NCBI GenBank assembly: GCA_964395915.1
Contig: CAYNDB010000051.1
Coordinates: 1-16,539 of the forward strand
DNA: 16,539 nt
Direction: 5' to 3'
Source of the DNA: CAYNDB01 sp964395915
GTDB lineage: Bacteria > Nitrospinota_A > UBA7883 > JAJRTC01
The translations under genes and the position numbers were made by a program. Positions 8,984 to 15,818 of the stretch are shown here, piece by piece; within the stretch, counting starts at the first letter, position 1, and each line of letters opens with the position of its first letter. Under the pieces are notes generated by a model. The model made no database searches, had not been told where the DNA came from, and worked only from the letters and a program-made list of their open reading frames with translations.

Positions 8984-9083
8984 NNNNNNNNNNNNNNNNN
9001 NNNNNNNNNNNNNNNNNNNNNNNNNNNNNNNNNNNNNNNNNNNNNNNNNNNNNNNNNNNNNNNNNNNNNNNNNNNNNNNNNNN
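8984..9083. other. Assembly gap of 100 undetermined bases
   Basis: Exactly 100 n characters, the usual placeholder for a gap of unknown size. It is flanked by the same nine bases, ACCGGCTCT, on both sides (8975-8983 and 9084-9092). Merging these copies keeps the flanking reading frames continuous through E-P-V-K-P, so the true gap may be zero-length or contain tandem Pro-rich linker repeats. Confidence 0.99.
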
Positions 9084-9832
9084 ACCGGCTCTTGTCGCAT
9101 TGGTTTGGCGGTTACAACAGGCTTTGGCGTTGTGACAGGAGTGATCGGCGCAGGCTCCTTAATTACAGCTTTCGTAGGTTTTAGGTCTTGGCGTATCACT
9201 GGGGCAGGCGTTTTTACCAGTGGCCGTGTTTTTTTCTTTTCATTTTTTACGATTGCGCTTGCCGGCGTCTCCTTGCGAACAGCCTTTTCTTCTTCCATAC
9301 GTATATTTTCCAGTGTCGCAGGCTTTTGCTTCTTGGGCTGCTTTTTGGCCGCGAGCCTTTTTGCGAGCCTCTCTATCGCCTCTTGCTCCTCGTCTTTGGA
9401 CGAAGGCAGCTCTAAAGAGAGGTTTTTCTGGAAGTCGACAGCGAGAAAGTAGTTTTCCAAGATCATCCCTCCACCCATCGACGCCTTGATGACAAGGTTG
9501 AATGAGGGTTGGTATATCGGCTCGCTGCTTGTCACATATACGATTTTCTGTTTTGGCAATGTTGGATGATCCGCCACCTGCACGGTTAGACTGCCCAGAA
9601 ACGATGGCCGTTTAATGCCCAGTTTTTTATAGTCTTTTTCACTTCCAAGCCATACCGCAAGCCCTTTCATGCCATCGGTGCGCACAGGTATTTCCGCTTT
9701 GAACTGTTTATTAAACGCTCCTGTGACACGTATTGCGCCCAGAGAAAACGCTTCAGCCCGCGCAGAGGCAAAGACTATCAGCAATATGACGAGAGATGCG
9801 AACAGATCGGTAGAAATATTTCCGATTTTCAT
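9084..9832 (-). CDS. FimV-like protein, N-terminal part: signal peptide, FimV N-terminal domain and Lys/Pro linker (gene interrupted by assembly gap)
   Basis: First 249 residues of a FimV-type envelope protein. Residues 1-27 form a signal peptide (hydrophobic core FASLVILLIVFASARA, cleavage near AEA-F). Residues 30-140 match the FimV N-terminal domain: LGAIRVTGAFNKQFKAEIPV at 31, IVYVTSSEPIYQPSFNLVI at 97 and ENYFLAVDF at 126. A charged coiled-coil-like stretch (145-170) and a Lys/Pro/Thr-rich linker (200-249) follow. I use the ATG at 9832 because it opens the signal peptide and lies just downstream of a good promoter. An in-frame ATG at 9961 would add 43 residues with no family match and lies upstream of that promoter. 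In gammaproteobacteria FimV helps type IV pilus and polar protein assembly; whether that holds here is unknown. Confidence 0.85.
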
Positions 9833-9871
9833 AATGATGAACTTTAGGGAAATTGTATAAAAGCTCCGGCT

Positions 9872-9900
9872 ATTGTATTCGCGGAAAGGGAAATTTTCAA
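9872..9900 (-). promoter_or_regulatory. Predicted sigma70-type promoter of the FimV-like gene
   Basis: On the minus strand TTGAAA (9900-9895) and TACAAT (9877-9872) are 17 bases apart, placing transcription start about 35-40 bases before the ATG at 9832. An inverted repeat, AATCGC (9899-9904) and GCGATT (9913-9918), overlaps the upstream edge of the -35 box and could be an operator. Confidence 0.5.
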
Positions 9901-10009
9901 TCGCGTATATGAGCGATTTTAAAACCTGCTGGATATTTGCCTGCATATGCCGCTTCGCCATCGGCCCGACCTTTAATATTGAGGGTTAGATTATGTGATG
10001 ATATGCGCC

Positions 10010-10038
10010 TTGACACGATGACGCATTGAACCTACGAT
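10010..10038 (+). promoter_or_regulatory. Predicted sigma70-type promoter of comM
   Basis: Consensus TTGACA (10010-10015), a 17-base spacer and TACGAT (10033-10038), giving a short leader of about 20 bases before the comM ATG. GGGG lies 9 bases upstream of that ATG as the ribosome-binding site. Confidence 0.6.
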
Positions 10039-10065
10039 TGTTTTTTTATTATGGGGTAAGAAAAT

Positions 10066-11595
10066 ATGTCGGTTTCTCTGGCGCAAAGCGCCGCTGTATA
10101 TGGCGTGGACGCCTATATGGTGGAAGTAGAGGCCGACCTGAGCCCTGGTCTTTTTTATTATTCCACCGTCGGCCTGCCAGACGCGGCTGTGCGCGAATCG
10201 CAAAACAGGGTATTATCCGCCCTCACAAACTCCGGCTTTGAGACGCCGATAAAAAGAATTACCATAAACTTGGCCCCAGCCGATATCAGGAAAGAAGGAT
10301 CCACTTTCGACCTGCCGATAGCTATAGCGATCTTAAAAGCGGAAGGATTTATTTCGGCGGATATTGACGATTCCATGATTTTTGGCGAGCTGGCGCTGGA
10401 CGGCAGGGTGAAGCCAATTCGCGGGATGCTATCCGCGGCGATAATGGCCAGAGATCATGGCCTGAAAAGGATTATTACGCCGATAGCGAACGCGAAAGAG
10501 GCGGCCGTGGTAGACGGTATAGATGTGATAGGTGTTTCCTCCCTTCCTCAGGCGCTTCAGTATCTGAAAGGCGATGAAGTCATCGAGCCTACAAAAGTCC
10601 CGCTTGACGAAGTGTTTTGTCCGGGTGACTTCAACGGTCTTGATTTTTCCGAGGTCAAAGGCCAGAGCCATGTTAAAAGGGCTCTGGAAGTGGCGGCGGC
10701 CGGAGGGCATAATGTTTTGCTCATAGGCCCTCCCGGCTCAGGCAAATCGATGATGGCAAAACGGATGCCGACGATCTTGCCGGATTTCACTTTTGAGGAG
10801 TCTATCGAAACGACAAGAATACACTCCGTCTCAGGCAAGCTCGGGTCAGATACCTCTCTTGTCGCCCACAGGCCGTTTCGAGCGCCGCATCACACCATAT
10901 CGGACGCGGGTCTTATCGGCGGCGGGACCGTGCCGATGCCGGGAGAGGTCTCTCTCTCTCACAACGGCGTGCTTTTCCTCGACGAGTTCCCGGAATTCAA
11001 GCGTAACGCGCTCGAAGCTTTGCGACAGCCGCTGGAGGATGGAGACGTGACGATCAGCCGGTCGGCCATGACTGTGACGTTTCCAAGCAGATTTATGCTG
11101 GCTGCCGCTATGAACCCTTGCCCATGCGGATATTTTACCGATTCGGAGAAAGAGTGCGTATGCACAGGGCTTATGATACGCAAGTACAGAAGCCGTATAT
11201 CAGGTCCGCTAATGGACAGGATAGACCTGCATGTGGATACCCCCGCTGTAAAATACAGGGATATGATGGACGAAGCGGACGGCGAGCCATCCAGCGCTAT
11301 CCGCGACAGGGTGAACAAGGCAAGGAACAGGCAGATTGAGAGGTTTAAAGGAAAGAAAATCCATTGCAACGCCCGGATGAGCGCAAAGATGATCAAGACC
11401 GACTGCGCTCTCGACCAAGCTTCCAAAGCGATATTGAAAGCCGCTGTGGAGAAGCTGGGTTTATCCGCCAGGGCGCATGAAAAGGCGCTGAAAGTGGCCC
11501 GGACTATAGCCGACCTCGACGGCTCTGAAAATTTAAAGGCGGAGCATGTGGCCGAGGCGGTTCAATACAGGTCGTTGGACAGGGATGTGTATTGA
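10066..11595 (+). CDS. comM: ComM/YifB family Mg-chelatase-like AAA+ ATPase
   Basis: Cytosolic AAA+ protein of 509 residues, the normal family length. In naturally competent Gram-negative bacteria ComM acts as a helicase promoting branch migration during integration of transforming DNA; homologues are also found in bacteria not known to be competent. Seen here: N-terminal LonC-like fold (about 5-170, with STVGLPDAAVRESQNRV at 33 and INLAPADIRKEGSTFDLPIA at 67), Walker A GPPGSGKS at 221, RPFRAPHHTISD at 269, Walker B GVLFLDEFPEF at 301, a four-cysteine cluster (352, 354, 364, 366) that may bind zinc and the C-terminal Mg-chelatase domain ending in RTIADLDGSENL. It has its own promoter and stands alone between two minus-strand clusters. 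Its stop lies 2 bases from the stop of the convergent barrel gene. Confidence 0.97.
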   Translation: MSVSLAQSAAVYGVDAYMVEVEADLSPGLFYYSTVGLPDAAVRESQNRVLSALTNSGFETPIKRITINLAPADIRKEGSTFDLPIAIAILKAEGFISADIDDSMIFGELALDGRVKPIRGMLSAAIMARDHGLKRIITPIANAKEAAVVDGIDVIGVSSLPQALQYLKGDEVIEPTKVPLDEVFCPGDFNGLDFSEVKGQSHVKRALEVAAAGGHNVLLIGPPGSGKSMMAKRMPTILPDFTFEESIETTRIHSVSGKLGSDTSLVAHRPFRAPHHTISDAGLIGGGTVPMPGEVSLSHNGVLFLDEFPEFKRNALEALRQPLEDGDVTISRSAMTVTFPSRFMLAAAMNPCPCGYFTDSEKECVCTGLMIRKYRSRISGPLMDRIDLHVDTPAVKYRDMMDEADGEPSSAIRDRVNKARNRQIERFKGKKIHCNARMSAKMIKTDCALDQASKAILKAAVEKLGLSARAHEKALKVARTIADLDGSENLKAEHVAEAVQYRSLDRDVY

Positions 11596-11597
11596 CT

Positions 11598-12293
11598 TTA
11601 ATCGGAAGAACTATTTTTCGACCGCTTATAATCATACCCTAGCCCGAACAATACGTGTACAGCTATGTTCGGCGCGTCAACTTCGCCTTCCTCCATTTTT
11701 ATATCAGCGGTGGAAGCTGTGAACTTTCCTTCAAGCGAACCAAAAATCCGGTCGGAAAAATAGAATCTCCGCCCGACAGAAGCCTGGGCGGTGTAACCTG
11801 CGAGATTAAACATAAGTCCATTGGAATCAACGGTGTGTTCCCCATGCATTTGTTTGTTTCGGACCGTAAGCTCCGGGTGGACCAATGTGAGACCGGCGCC
11901 AACCCTGACAATGTATTCCTTACCGCCCCATTGTTTTTTCCAGCCGCGGATGAGCGTTAAGAGGTTGTAGCCGTGAGATATCTCGAAATTATTAACCTCT
12001 GGAGGATTGTTGGCAAGATAGAGCTTGTGGTGTATAAGCTCCACTTCCCATCCCTTATCTTCATCCCATGTCCCTAGCCGGACAGCGTAGTATGGCGCGC
12101 CCTTGAAAGGTTTTGTATCGTAATCGGCGGTAAGCGATATTTTATCTTCGCCATCCTGCTCTATTTCCAGTGGAGTTTTGAAACTGTAAGCTGAGCCGAG
12201 GAACGCTTCCATGGTATAAGCACGTTCGCTCTCTGCCGACGCTATGGAAGTGAACAATAATATTTGAACTATAACGAGATAAACGTTCTTCAT
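11598..12293 (-). CDS. Predicted outer-membrane beta-barrel protein of unknown function
   Basis: A 231-residue exported protein that I do not recognise as a named family. A clear signal peptide, MKNVYLVIVQILLFTSIASA, is followed by alternating polar/hydrophobic, aromatic-rich strands typical of a small outer-membrane barrel (for example WEVELIHHKLYLANNPP, YIVRVGAGLTLVHPELTV and FGSLEGKFTASTADIKM), with IAVHVLFGLGYDYKR near the C-terminus as a likely strand. I prefer the ATG at 12293: GAGG lies 6 bases upstream and the signal peptide starts there. In-frame ATGs at 12296 and 12305 are alternatives. It follows the glycine-zipper lipoprotein gene after a 137-base gap. It could bind or transport a small ligand, but nothing in the sequence says which. 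Confidence 0.75.
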   Translation of the reverse strand: MKNVYLVIVQILLFTSIASAESERAYTMEAFLGSAYSFKTPLEIEQDGEDKISLTADYDTKPFKGAPYYAVRLGTWDEDKGWEVELIHHKLYLANNPPEVNNFEISHGYNLLTLIRGWKKQWGGKEYIVRVGAGLTLVHPELTVRNKQMHGEHTVDSNGLMFNLAGYTAQASVGRRFYFSDRIFGSLEGKFTASTADIKMEEGEVDAPNIAVHVLFGLGYDYKRSKNSSSD

Positions 12294-12330
12294 CATACGC
12301 CTCATCGGTTTCGTGACGGAAAAGAAACCA

Positions 12331-12359
12331 AGGATAAACGTTTACCCGATACAGATCAA
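12331..12359 (-). promoter_or_regulatory. Possible promoter of the outer-membrane barrel gene
   Basis: On the minus strand TTGATC (12359-12354) and TATCCT (12336-12331) are 17 bases apart, about 40 bases before the ATG at 12293. Each box matches the sigma70 consensus at only four of six positions. Confidence 0.3.
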
Positions 12360-12391
12360 CATTTTTAGCTGTATACGCGGCCTCTCGCAAA

Positions 12392-12424
12392 GCGGATGGT
12401 GAGGATAAAGCGTCTTACCATCGC
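12392..12424. repeat. Inverted repeat just downstream of the glycine-zipper lipoprotein gene
   Basis: GCGGATGGT (12392-12400) and ACCATCGC (12417-12424) can pair with one bulged base around a 16-base loop. It starts 7 bases after the lipoprotein stop, as a terminator would, but only three T residues follow on that strand. It may be a weak terminator or an mRNA-stabilising hairpin. Confidence 0.35.
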
Positions 12425-12430
12425 ACAAGC

Positions 12431-12802
12431 CTATTGGCAAATCCAGTAGCCGGACCCGGAATCCCACACCCATTGGCCGCGGCAATATGATGGGGAAGGC
12501 GCTCTATACGGGTTTCTGAAATCATCTCCTCCGCCTCGCTGAATTACATTATTCCGGGAGCCATGTCCTTGTCCACCCAACGCGTCTTCTCTCTGGCCGT
12601 ATAGCAGTCCAGCCATGCCGCCTGTCACAGCGCCGATCAAAGCTCCCCTGTCCCTGCCGCCTTTTCCGAACTGGTTGCCGATAATTGCGCCAGAACCCGC
12701 TCCTATGGCCGCTCCGGCCGCCGTTCCCCGTTGCTGGTTATATGACGCGCATGCGCCAACACCTAATAATAACAACACCATAATTATTTTTAACGCTTTC
12801 AT
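12431..12802 (-). CDS. Glycine-zipper lipoprotein
   Basis: Small exported protein of 123 residues. MKALKIIMVLLLLGVGAC is a lipoprotein signal with lipobox VGA-C, so the mature N-terminal cysteine should be lipidated. A glycine-zipper region follows (GTAAGAAIGAGSGAIIGNQF, then RGALIGAVTGGMAGLLYGQ), as in the Rick_17kDa/YmgG-like families of outer-membrane lipoproteins. The C-terminus is rich in aromatic residues and has two cysteines (YCRGQWVWDSGSGYWICQ). The ATG at 12802 has GGGAG 8 bases upstream; in-frame ATGs at 12829 and 12820 would place the lipobox further in and lack a good ribosome-binding site. Likely role in the outer membrane, specific function unknown. Confidence 0.85.
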   Translation of the reverse strand: MKALKIIMVLLLLGVGACASYNQQRGTAAGAAIGAGSGAIIGNQFGKGGRDRGALIGAVTGGMAGLLYGQREDALGGQGHGSRNNVIQRGGGDDFRNPYRAPSPSYCRGQWVWDSGSGYWICQ

Positions 12803-12916
12803 TTTTAACACTCCCTTCATAGCTTCCATTGGCTGTGGTCGTATGTTTTGCCTTTTGTTTTTATGATTACGGACACTATGGGAGGAATCAATTATTGTCA
12901 GGCTCGATTTTCGGGA

Positions 12917-13264
12917 TTATTTCCCCGTCATATCCTCATTAACCGTTTGCAGGATAATCGGCGTAGCGGATTTAAGGTCAGTCATAAACATGAAGCCACC
13001 ATGCCGTTGGTCGATATCCGCCTTCCAGAAAATATAATCGAACAGCTCGTCCGCCTGAACCTTGGGAACGACCACGGTAAGGACCTCCTTTTCCATCCAC
13101 TCACCGATCCCTTTTCTTTCGATCTGGCCGGAGAGAGTGTGTCCCCGCGCATGGCCGACAAACCATGACATGACTTGTTTTTCCGAGGCAAGCGCCTCGC
13201 CGACACGTGTTCCAACGCCTGTCGGGACGAAGGCCATGATAACCTTGCTCTCAACCGTTTTCAT
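12917..13264 (-). CDS. PII-like protein, second paralogue of the DUF1538 operon
   Basis: A 115-residue protein with the length and beta-alpha-beta layout of PII signalling proteins. Conserved-looking parts are VIMAFVPTGVGTRVGEAL at 8, a T-loop-like stretch at about 38-58 (HARGHTLSGQIERKGIGEW), EVLTVVVPKVQADELFDYIF at 60 and a C-terminal KADIDQRHGGFMFMTDLKSA at 81 corresponding to the B-loop strand of PII. The uridylylated tyrosine of classical GlnB is not evident. The ATG at 13264 is chosen over an in-frame TTG at 13270, with GAGTGG upstream. It starts 18 bases after the stop of the first PII-like gene. Classical PII proteins bind ATP/ADP and 2-oxoglutarate and gate membrane transporters or enzymes; the ligand here is unknown. 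Confidence 0.82.
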   Translation of the reverse strand: MKTVESKVIMAFVPTGVGTRVGEALASEKQVMSWFVGHARGHTLSGQIERKGIGEWMEKEVLTVVVPKVQADELFDYIFWKADIDQRHGGFMFMTDLKSATPIILQTVNEDMTGK

Positions 13265-13282
13265 TTTCAATTACCACTCAAA

Positions 13283-13639
13283 TTACTTAAGGCTGTCCAA
13301 AACTTCGCGTGGGATGTATGTGGCCGCCTTCTCCAGTGGAGTAAGAAACATAAAGCCCATTCCCGGTGTGTCGAGCTTGCCTGCAAGATACATTCGTTCA
13401 AAAACCAGATCAGCCTGTTCGGATGAAACCACGATATGAATGACTTCCTTCTCGACATCAATCGCCACACCAAGAACACCAAGCCGCTCGCGGACACCAT
13501 AGCCCTGAGCATAATGGACGGTCGCTCCCTGCGCCCCGGCGTCCTGCGCCGCTTCTATAACGTCTTCGGCCGTGCCTCGTTGCACTATGCAGGTGATCAG
13601 GGATGCGTCCGTCAACACAGTTATTTCTCTATCACTCAT
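13283..13639 (-). CDS. PII-like protein, first paralogue of the DUF1538 operon
   Basis: A 118-residue PII-family protein: LITCIVQRGTAEDVIEAA at 14, GATVHYAQGYGVRERLG at 38 (the GYG.R segment aligns with GFGRQ at the start of the classical T-loop), EVIHIVVSSEQADLVFERM at 65, then GKLDTPGMGFMFLTPLEKAA at 87. The T-loop is about five residues shorter than in GlnB and lacks the modified tyrosine. The C-terminus matches the second paralogue (GFMFLTPLEKA against GFMFMTDLKSA), but elsewhere the two differ widely. Its ATG overlaps the end of the DUF1538 gene by 8 bases, indicating coupled translation with that membrane protein. Confidence 0.85.
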   Translation of the reverse strand: MSDREITVLTDASLITCIVQRGTAEDVIEAAQDAGAQGATVHYAQGYGVRERLGVLGVAIDVEKEVIHIVVSSEQADLVFERMYLAGKLDTPGMGFMFLTPLEKAATYIPREVLDSLK

Positions 13640-15392
13640 GTTTCTGTTTGCTCCTTTTCGATTTGGCGTGGCTCAATTTAATTTTCAGGCGAATCCACAG
13701 CCCCGTTGTCAGCACTGAGATTATAGGGCATACAGAGGCCATGGAAAGAACGCCAAATCCTTCTTTTGCGCTAATGGCGTTGCCGAACCCGATACCCATG
13801 GCTAAAACAAGAGGCACTGTAACCGGCCCTGTGGTCACACCGGCGCTGTCCCACGCGATGTTCACAAACTCTTCGGTGGAAACAAACGTCAGAACCAGGG
13901 CGATAAAATATCCAGGCAACAAAAGGTATGCCAGGGGAATATCATAGATGATTTTGAGCGCGCCGATGGCTATACCGGACCCGACTCCCAGCGATACGGC
14001 ATACATTAACGTTTTCTTTTTTAGCGCGCCGTCGGTCAGGTTTTCAACAGTCATTCCAAGGGCGTTTAGAGCCGGTTCCGCGAGCGTAGCGCCAAACCCT
14101 AAAAACCAGGCGAACGTTATCGCCACTATGATACCCAAAGCATATAAATATAAAGGGGACCCTTCCACACCGTTTACTTCCGTGAACGCCGCTGGAATCA
14201 GCCCGCCGGACTGTGCGCCGAGTTTGGACAAACCGTAACTTAACCCCACGTTAAAAATAATCATTCCGATAACGGCAAGGCAAACGCCATACGCCACAAT
14301 AAAACCATGCCGGATGTTGGTTTTCAGAACGAACCGCATGACAAGAAGAAGGAAAATGCTAAGCGGCATAACCGCTCGAACACCGAGGATAATCTCGTTC
14401 CATGGTGTAAGTTCCGTCCATAGTGGCTCTTGAATCATGGACTTCGCCGCCGCCCCCGCAATAATGGCGTCAACTGGTGTTGTTTCCACAATATAAAGCG
14501 CAAGGGCCATAACAGCGATCACTGGAAAAAGAGACGCAAGTGTAACTATACCGAACCCTGAAATCGCTCCGCTGTTTTTGCCTGTGGCCGCCGCGGCGCC
14601 AATACCAATGGAGAGAACTATGGGAACTGTAACGGGGCCGGTTGTAACGGCGCCACAATCCCATGCGATGCCAAGCGCCGCGCTAAGATGAGGGTTATCC
14701 ATGAAGACAACAACAAGTCCAAGCGCCGGAATCACAGTAAGGTAGATGAGCGGTTTTAGGCTCCACCCGTAAATAAGCCGGAGCATACCTACTACGGCGG
14801 CCAGACCTACGCCGATCCCCACTGTCATCGCCAGAGTGTCCGCCCAGTCGGTCAGCATTGCATAAAGATAGGGCGAACGTTCCGGAACTATAGTGGAGCC
14901 GGCGGCTTTTAAGGCGCCGATGGCGGGCTCTGCAAAAGTAACGCCCATACCAAGCATAAACGTGATGATGACTACTGTCTGCAACGGTAATTTTGCGGGA
15001 AGAATGTCGCCAATCATTTCTCCCAGTGGCATGAGCCCCTGTTTTAGCCCCTCGATAAAAAGCATAAGCCCCAGGATCACCGCCAAAAGCCCACTTGTGA
15101 TAATCCATGGGTCGGCTACGGTTGTGTGGAGAATCAGTAACTGAAAAAGGATAAGATAGGCGGCCAGTGGAACAACAGCCTTAAACTGGTCTATGAATCT
15201 GGAGCTTACGTACGGCGCCAGGAGCCGGTAGACATCAACTTTTCGTAACGAGATTTTTCCTGCCCGGCGTACGAAAGGAGCTTCTATGCCCTTTTGAGAA
15301 CCTGGAGTCGATGTAATGGAATTATAGCTGAGCCATTTGTAACGTATGGAAACCTTGCTGCTGAATTCTCCGAAGCGGATTTTTTTCCCCAT
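13632..15392 (-). CDS. DUF1538 family integral membrane protein with two repeated units
   Basis: A 586-residue polytopic membrane protein, probably a transporter or channel; no substrate is known to me for the family. After a basic cytoplasmic N-terminus (1-70) come many hydrophobic segments arranged as two homologous halves. GVTFAEPAIGALKAAG (150) repeats as GATLAEPALNALGMT (434); IAWDCGAVTTGPVTVPIVL (242) repeats as IAWDSAGVTTGPVTVPLVL (512); GFGIVTLASLFPVIAVM (279) repeats as GFGVLSMASVCPIISVL (545). The tail (568-586) is short and basic. The ATG at 15392 is preferred to a GTG at 15422, but neither has a clear ribosome-binding site. It is first in an operon with two PII-like genes, which suggests that its activity is controlled by them. 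Confidence 0.9.
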   Translation of the reverse strand: MGKKIRFGEFSSKVSIRYKWLSYNSITSTPGSQKGIEAPFVRRAGKISLRKVDVYRLLAPYVSSRFIDQFKAVVPLAAYLILFQLLILHTTVADPWIITSGLLAVILGLMLFIEGLKQGLMPLGEMIGDILPAKLPLQTVVIITFMLGMGVTFAEPAIGALKAAGSTIVPERSPYLYAMLTDWADTLAMTVGIGVGLAAVVGMLRLIYGWSLKPLIYLTVIPALGLVVVFMDNPHLSAALGIAWDCGAVTTGPVTVPIVLSIGIGAAAATGKNSGAISGFGIVTLASLFPVIAVMALALYIVETTPVDAIIAGAAAKSMIQEPLWTELTPWNEIILGVRAVMPLSIFLLLVMRFVLKTNIRHGFIVAYGVCLAVIGMIIFNVGLSYGLSKLGAQSGGLIPAAFTEVNGVEGSPLYLYALGIIVAITFAWFLGFGATLAEPALNALGMTVENLTDGALKKKTLMYAVSLGVGSGIAIGALKIIYDIPLAYLLLPGYFIALVLTFVSTEEFVNIAWDSAGVTTGPVTVPLVLAMGIGFGNAISAKEGFGVLSMASVCPIISVLTTGLWIRLKIKLSHAKSKRSKQKHE

Positions 15393-15449
15393 ACTGTTTT
15401 GTTTGCCGTTTCTGGATCGCACACCAATTTGTCACTGTCGGGTTATTTA

Positions 15450-15510
15450 TGGCGTAGGGATCGGGGCTCGAACTTGCCCGGAACCATGTCCCTGAGGATT
15501 TTAAGCCCGG
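15450..15510 (-). pseudogene. tRNA-Leu(UAA)-like 3' fragment
   Basis: On the minus strand this resembles the 3' half of a class II tRNA: an anticodon loop CTTAAAA (15505-15499, anticodon TAA), a long variable arm GGGAC-ATG-GTTCC (15492-15480), a T-loop TTCGAGC (15472-15466) and a terminal CCA (15452-15450). The anticodon stem pairs at only three of five positions, the T stem has mismatches and I find no matching 5' acceptor strand or D-arm upstream. It is therefore not a working tRNA as it stands. A decayed copy or an integration-site remnant is possible. Confidence 0.35.
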
Positions 15511-15818
15511 TCAATTTAATAGCTCACCGTCAATTACAACAAACAATAATAGATATAACAAACGATTATTACCAGTTCTTTATTGATGGTTTGTCGCCTA
15601 TTATGACTGTTTTTGCTTATGAGCGTCCCCAGCGCCATGAGATAGCCGACAACTGCCTTTTTCATCGAGCGTTTACAGGTATTCGACGCTTTCATCCTGA
15701 CCAAGAATCCCAAAGCAAGTAAAATTGAGAAAATTATTATATGTAACAGACGGCGTTATATGAAAAAGAGACCCGAATTAGCCGAATTTGATACCATACC
15801 GGCATAGGGGGCGGGCTT
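15511..15818. other. Non-coding stretch before the acyltransferase gene
   Basis: With the tRNA-like fragment and 15393-15449 this forms a region of over 400 bases without a supported gene. Its left part is AT-rich. I see no convincing promoter, terminator, repeat array or small gene in it. An open plus-strand frame crossing it starts inside the DUF1538 gene on the other strand and has no recognisable protein character. Confidence 0.5.

Noticed and set aside
8912..9083. Continuation of the FimV-like N-terminal frame through the undetermined bases to a stop at 8912
   Set aside because: The frame through 100 placeholder bases is arbitrary; the LysM/SPOR frame on the other side is clearly the true one.
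9833..9961. 43-residue N-terminal extension of the FimV-like protein from ATG 9961
   Set aside because: The extension precedes a normal signal peptide, has no family match and would start upstream of a good promoter (9872-9900).
15294..15722. Plus-strand open frame of 142 codons over the DUF1538 start and the intergenic region
   Set aside because: Its first part is antisense to the DUF1538 gene and its middle (LRILSPV) is the typical antisense translation of a tRNA-Leu sequence; there is no family resemblance.
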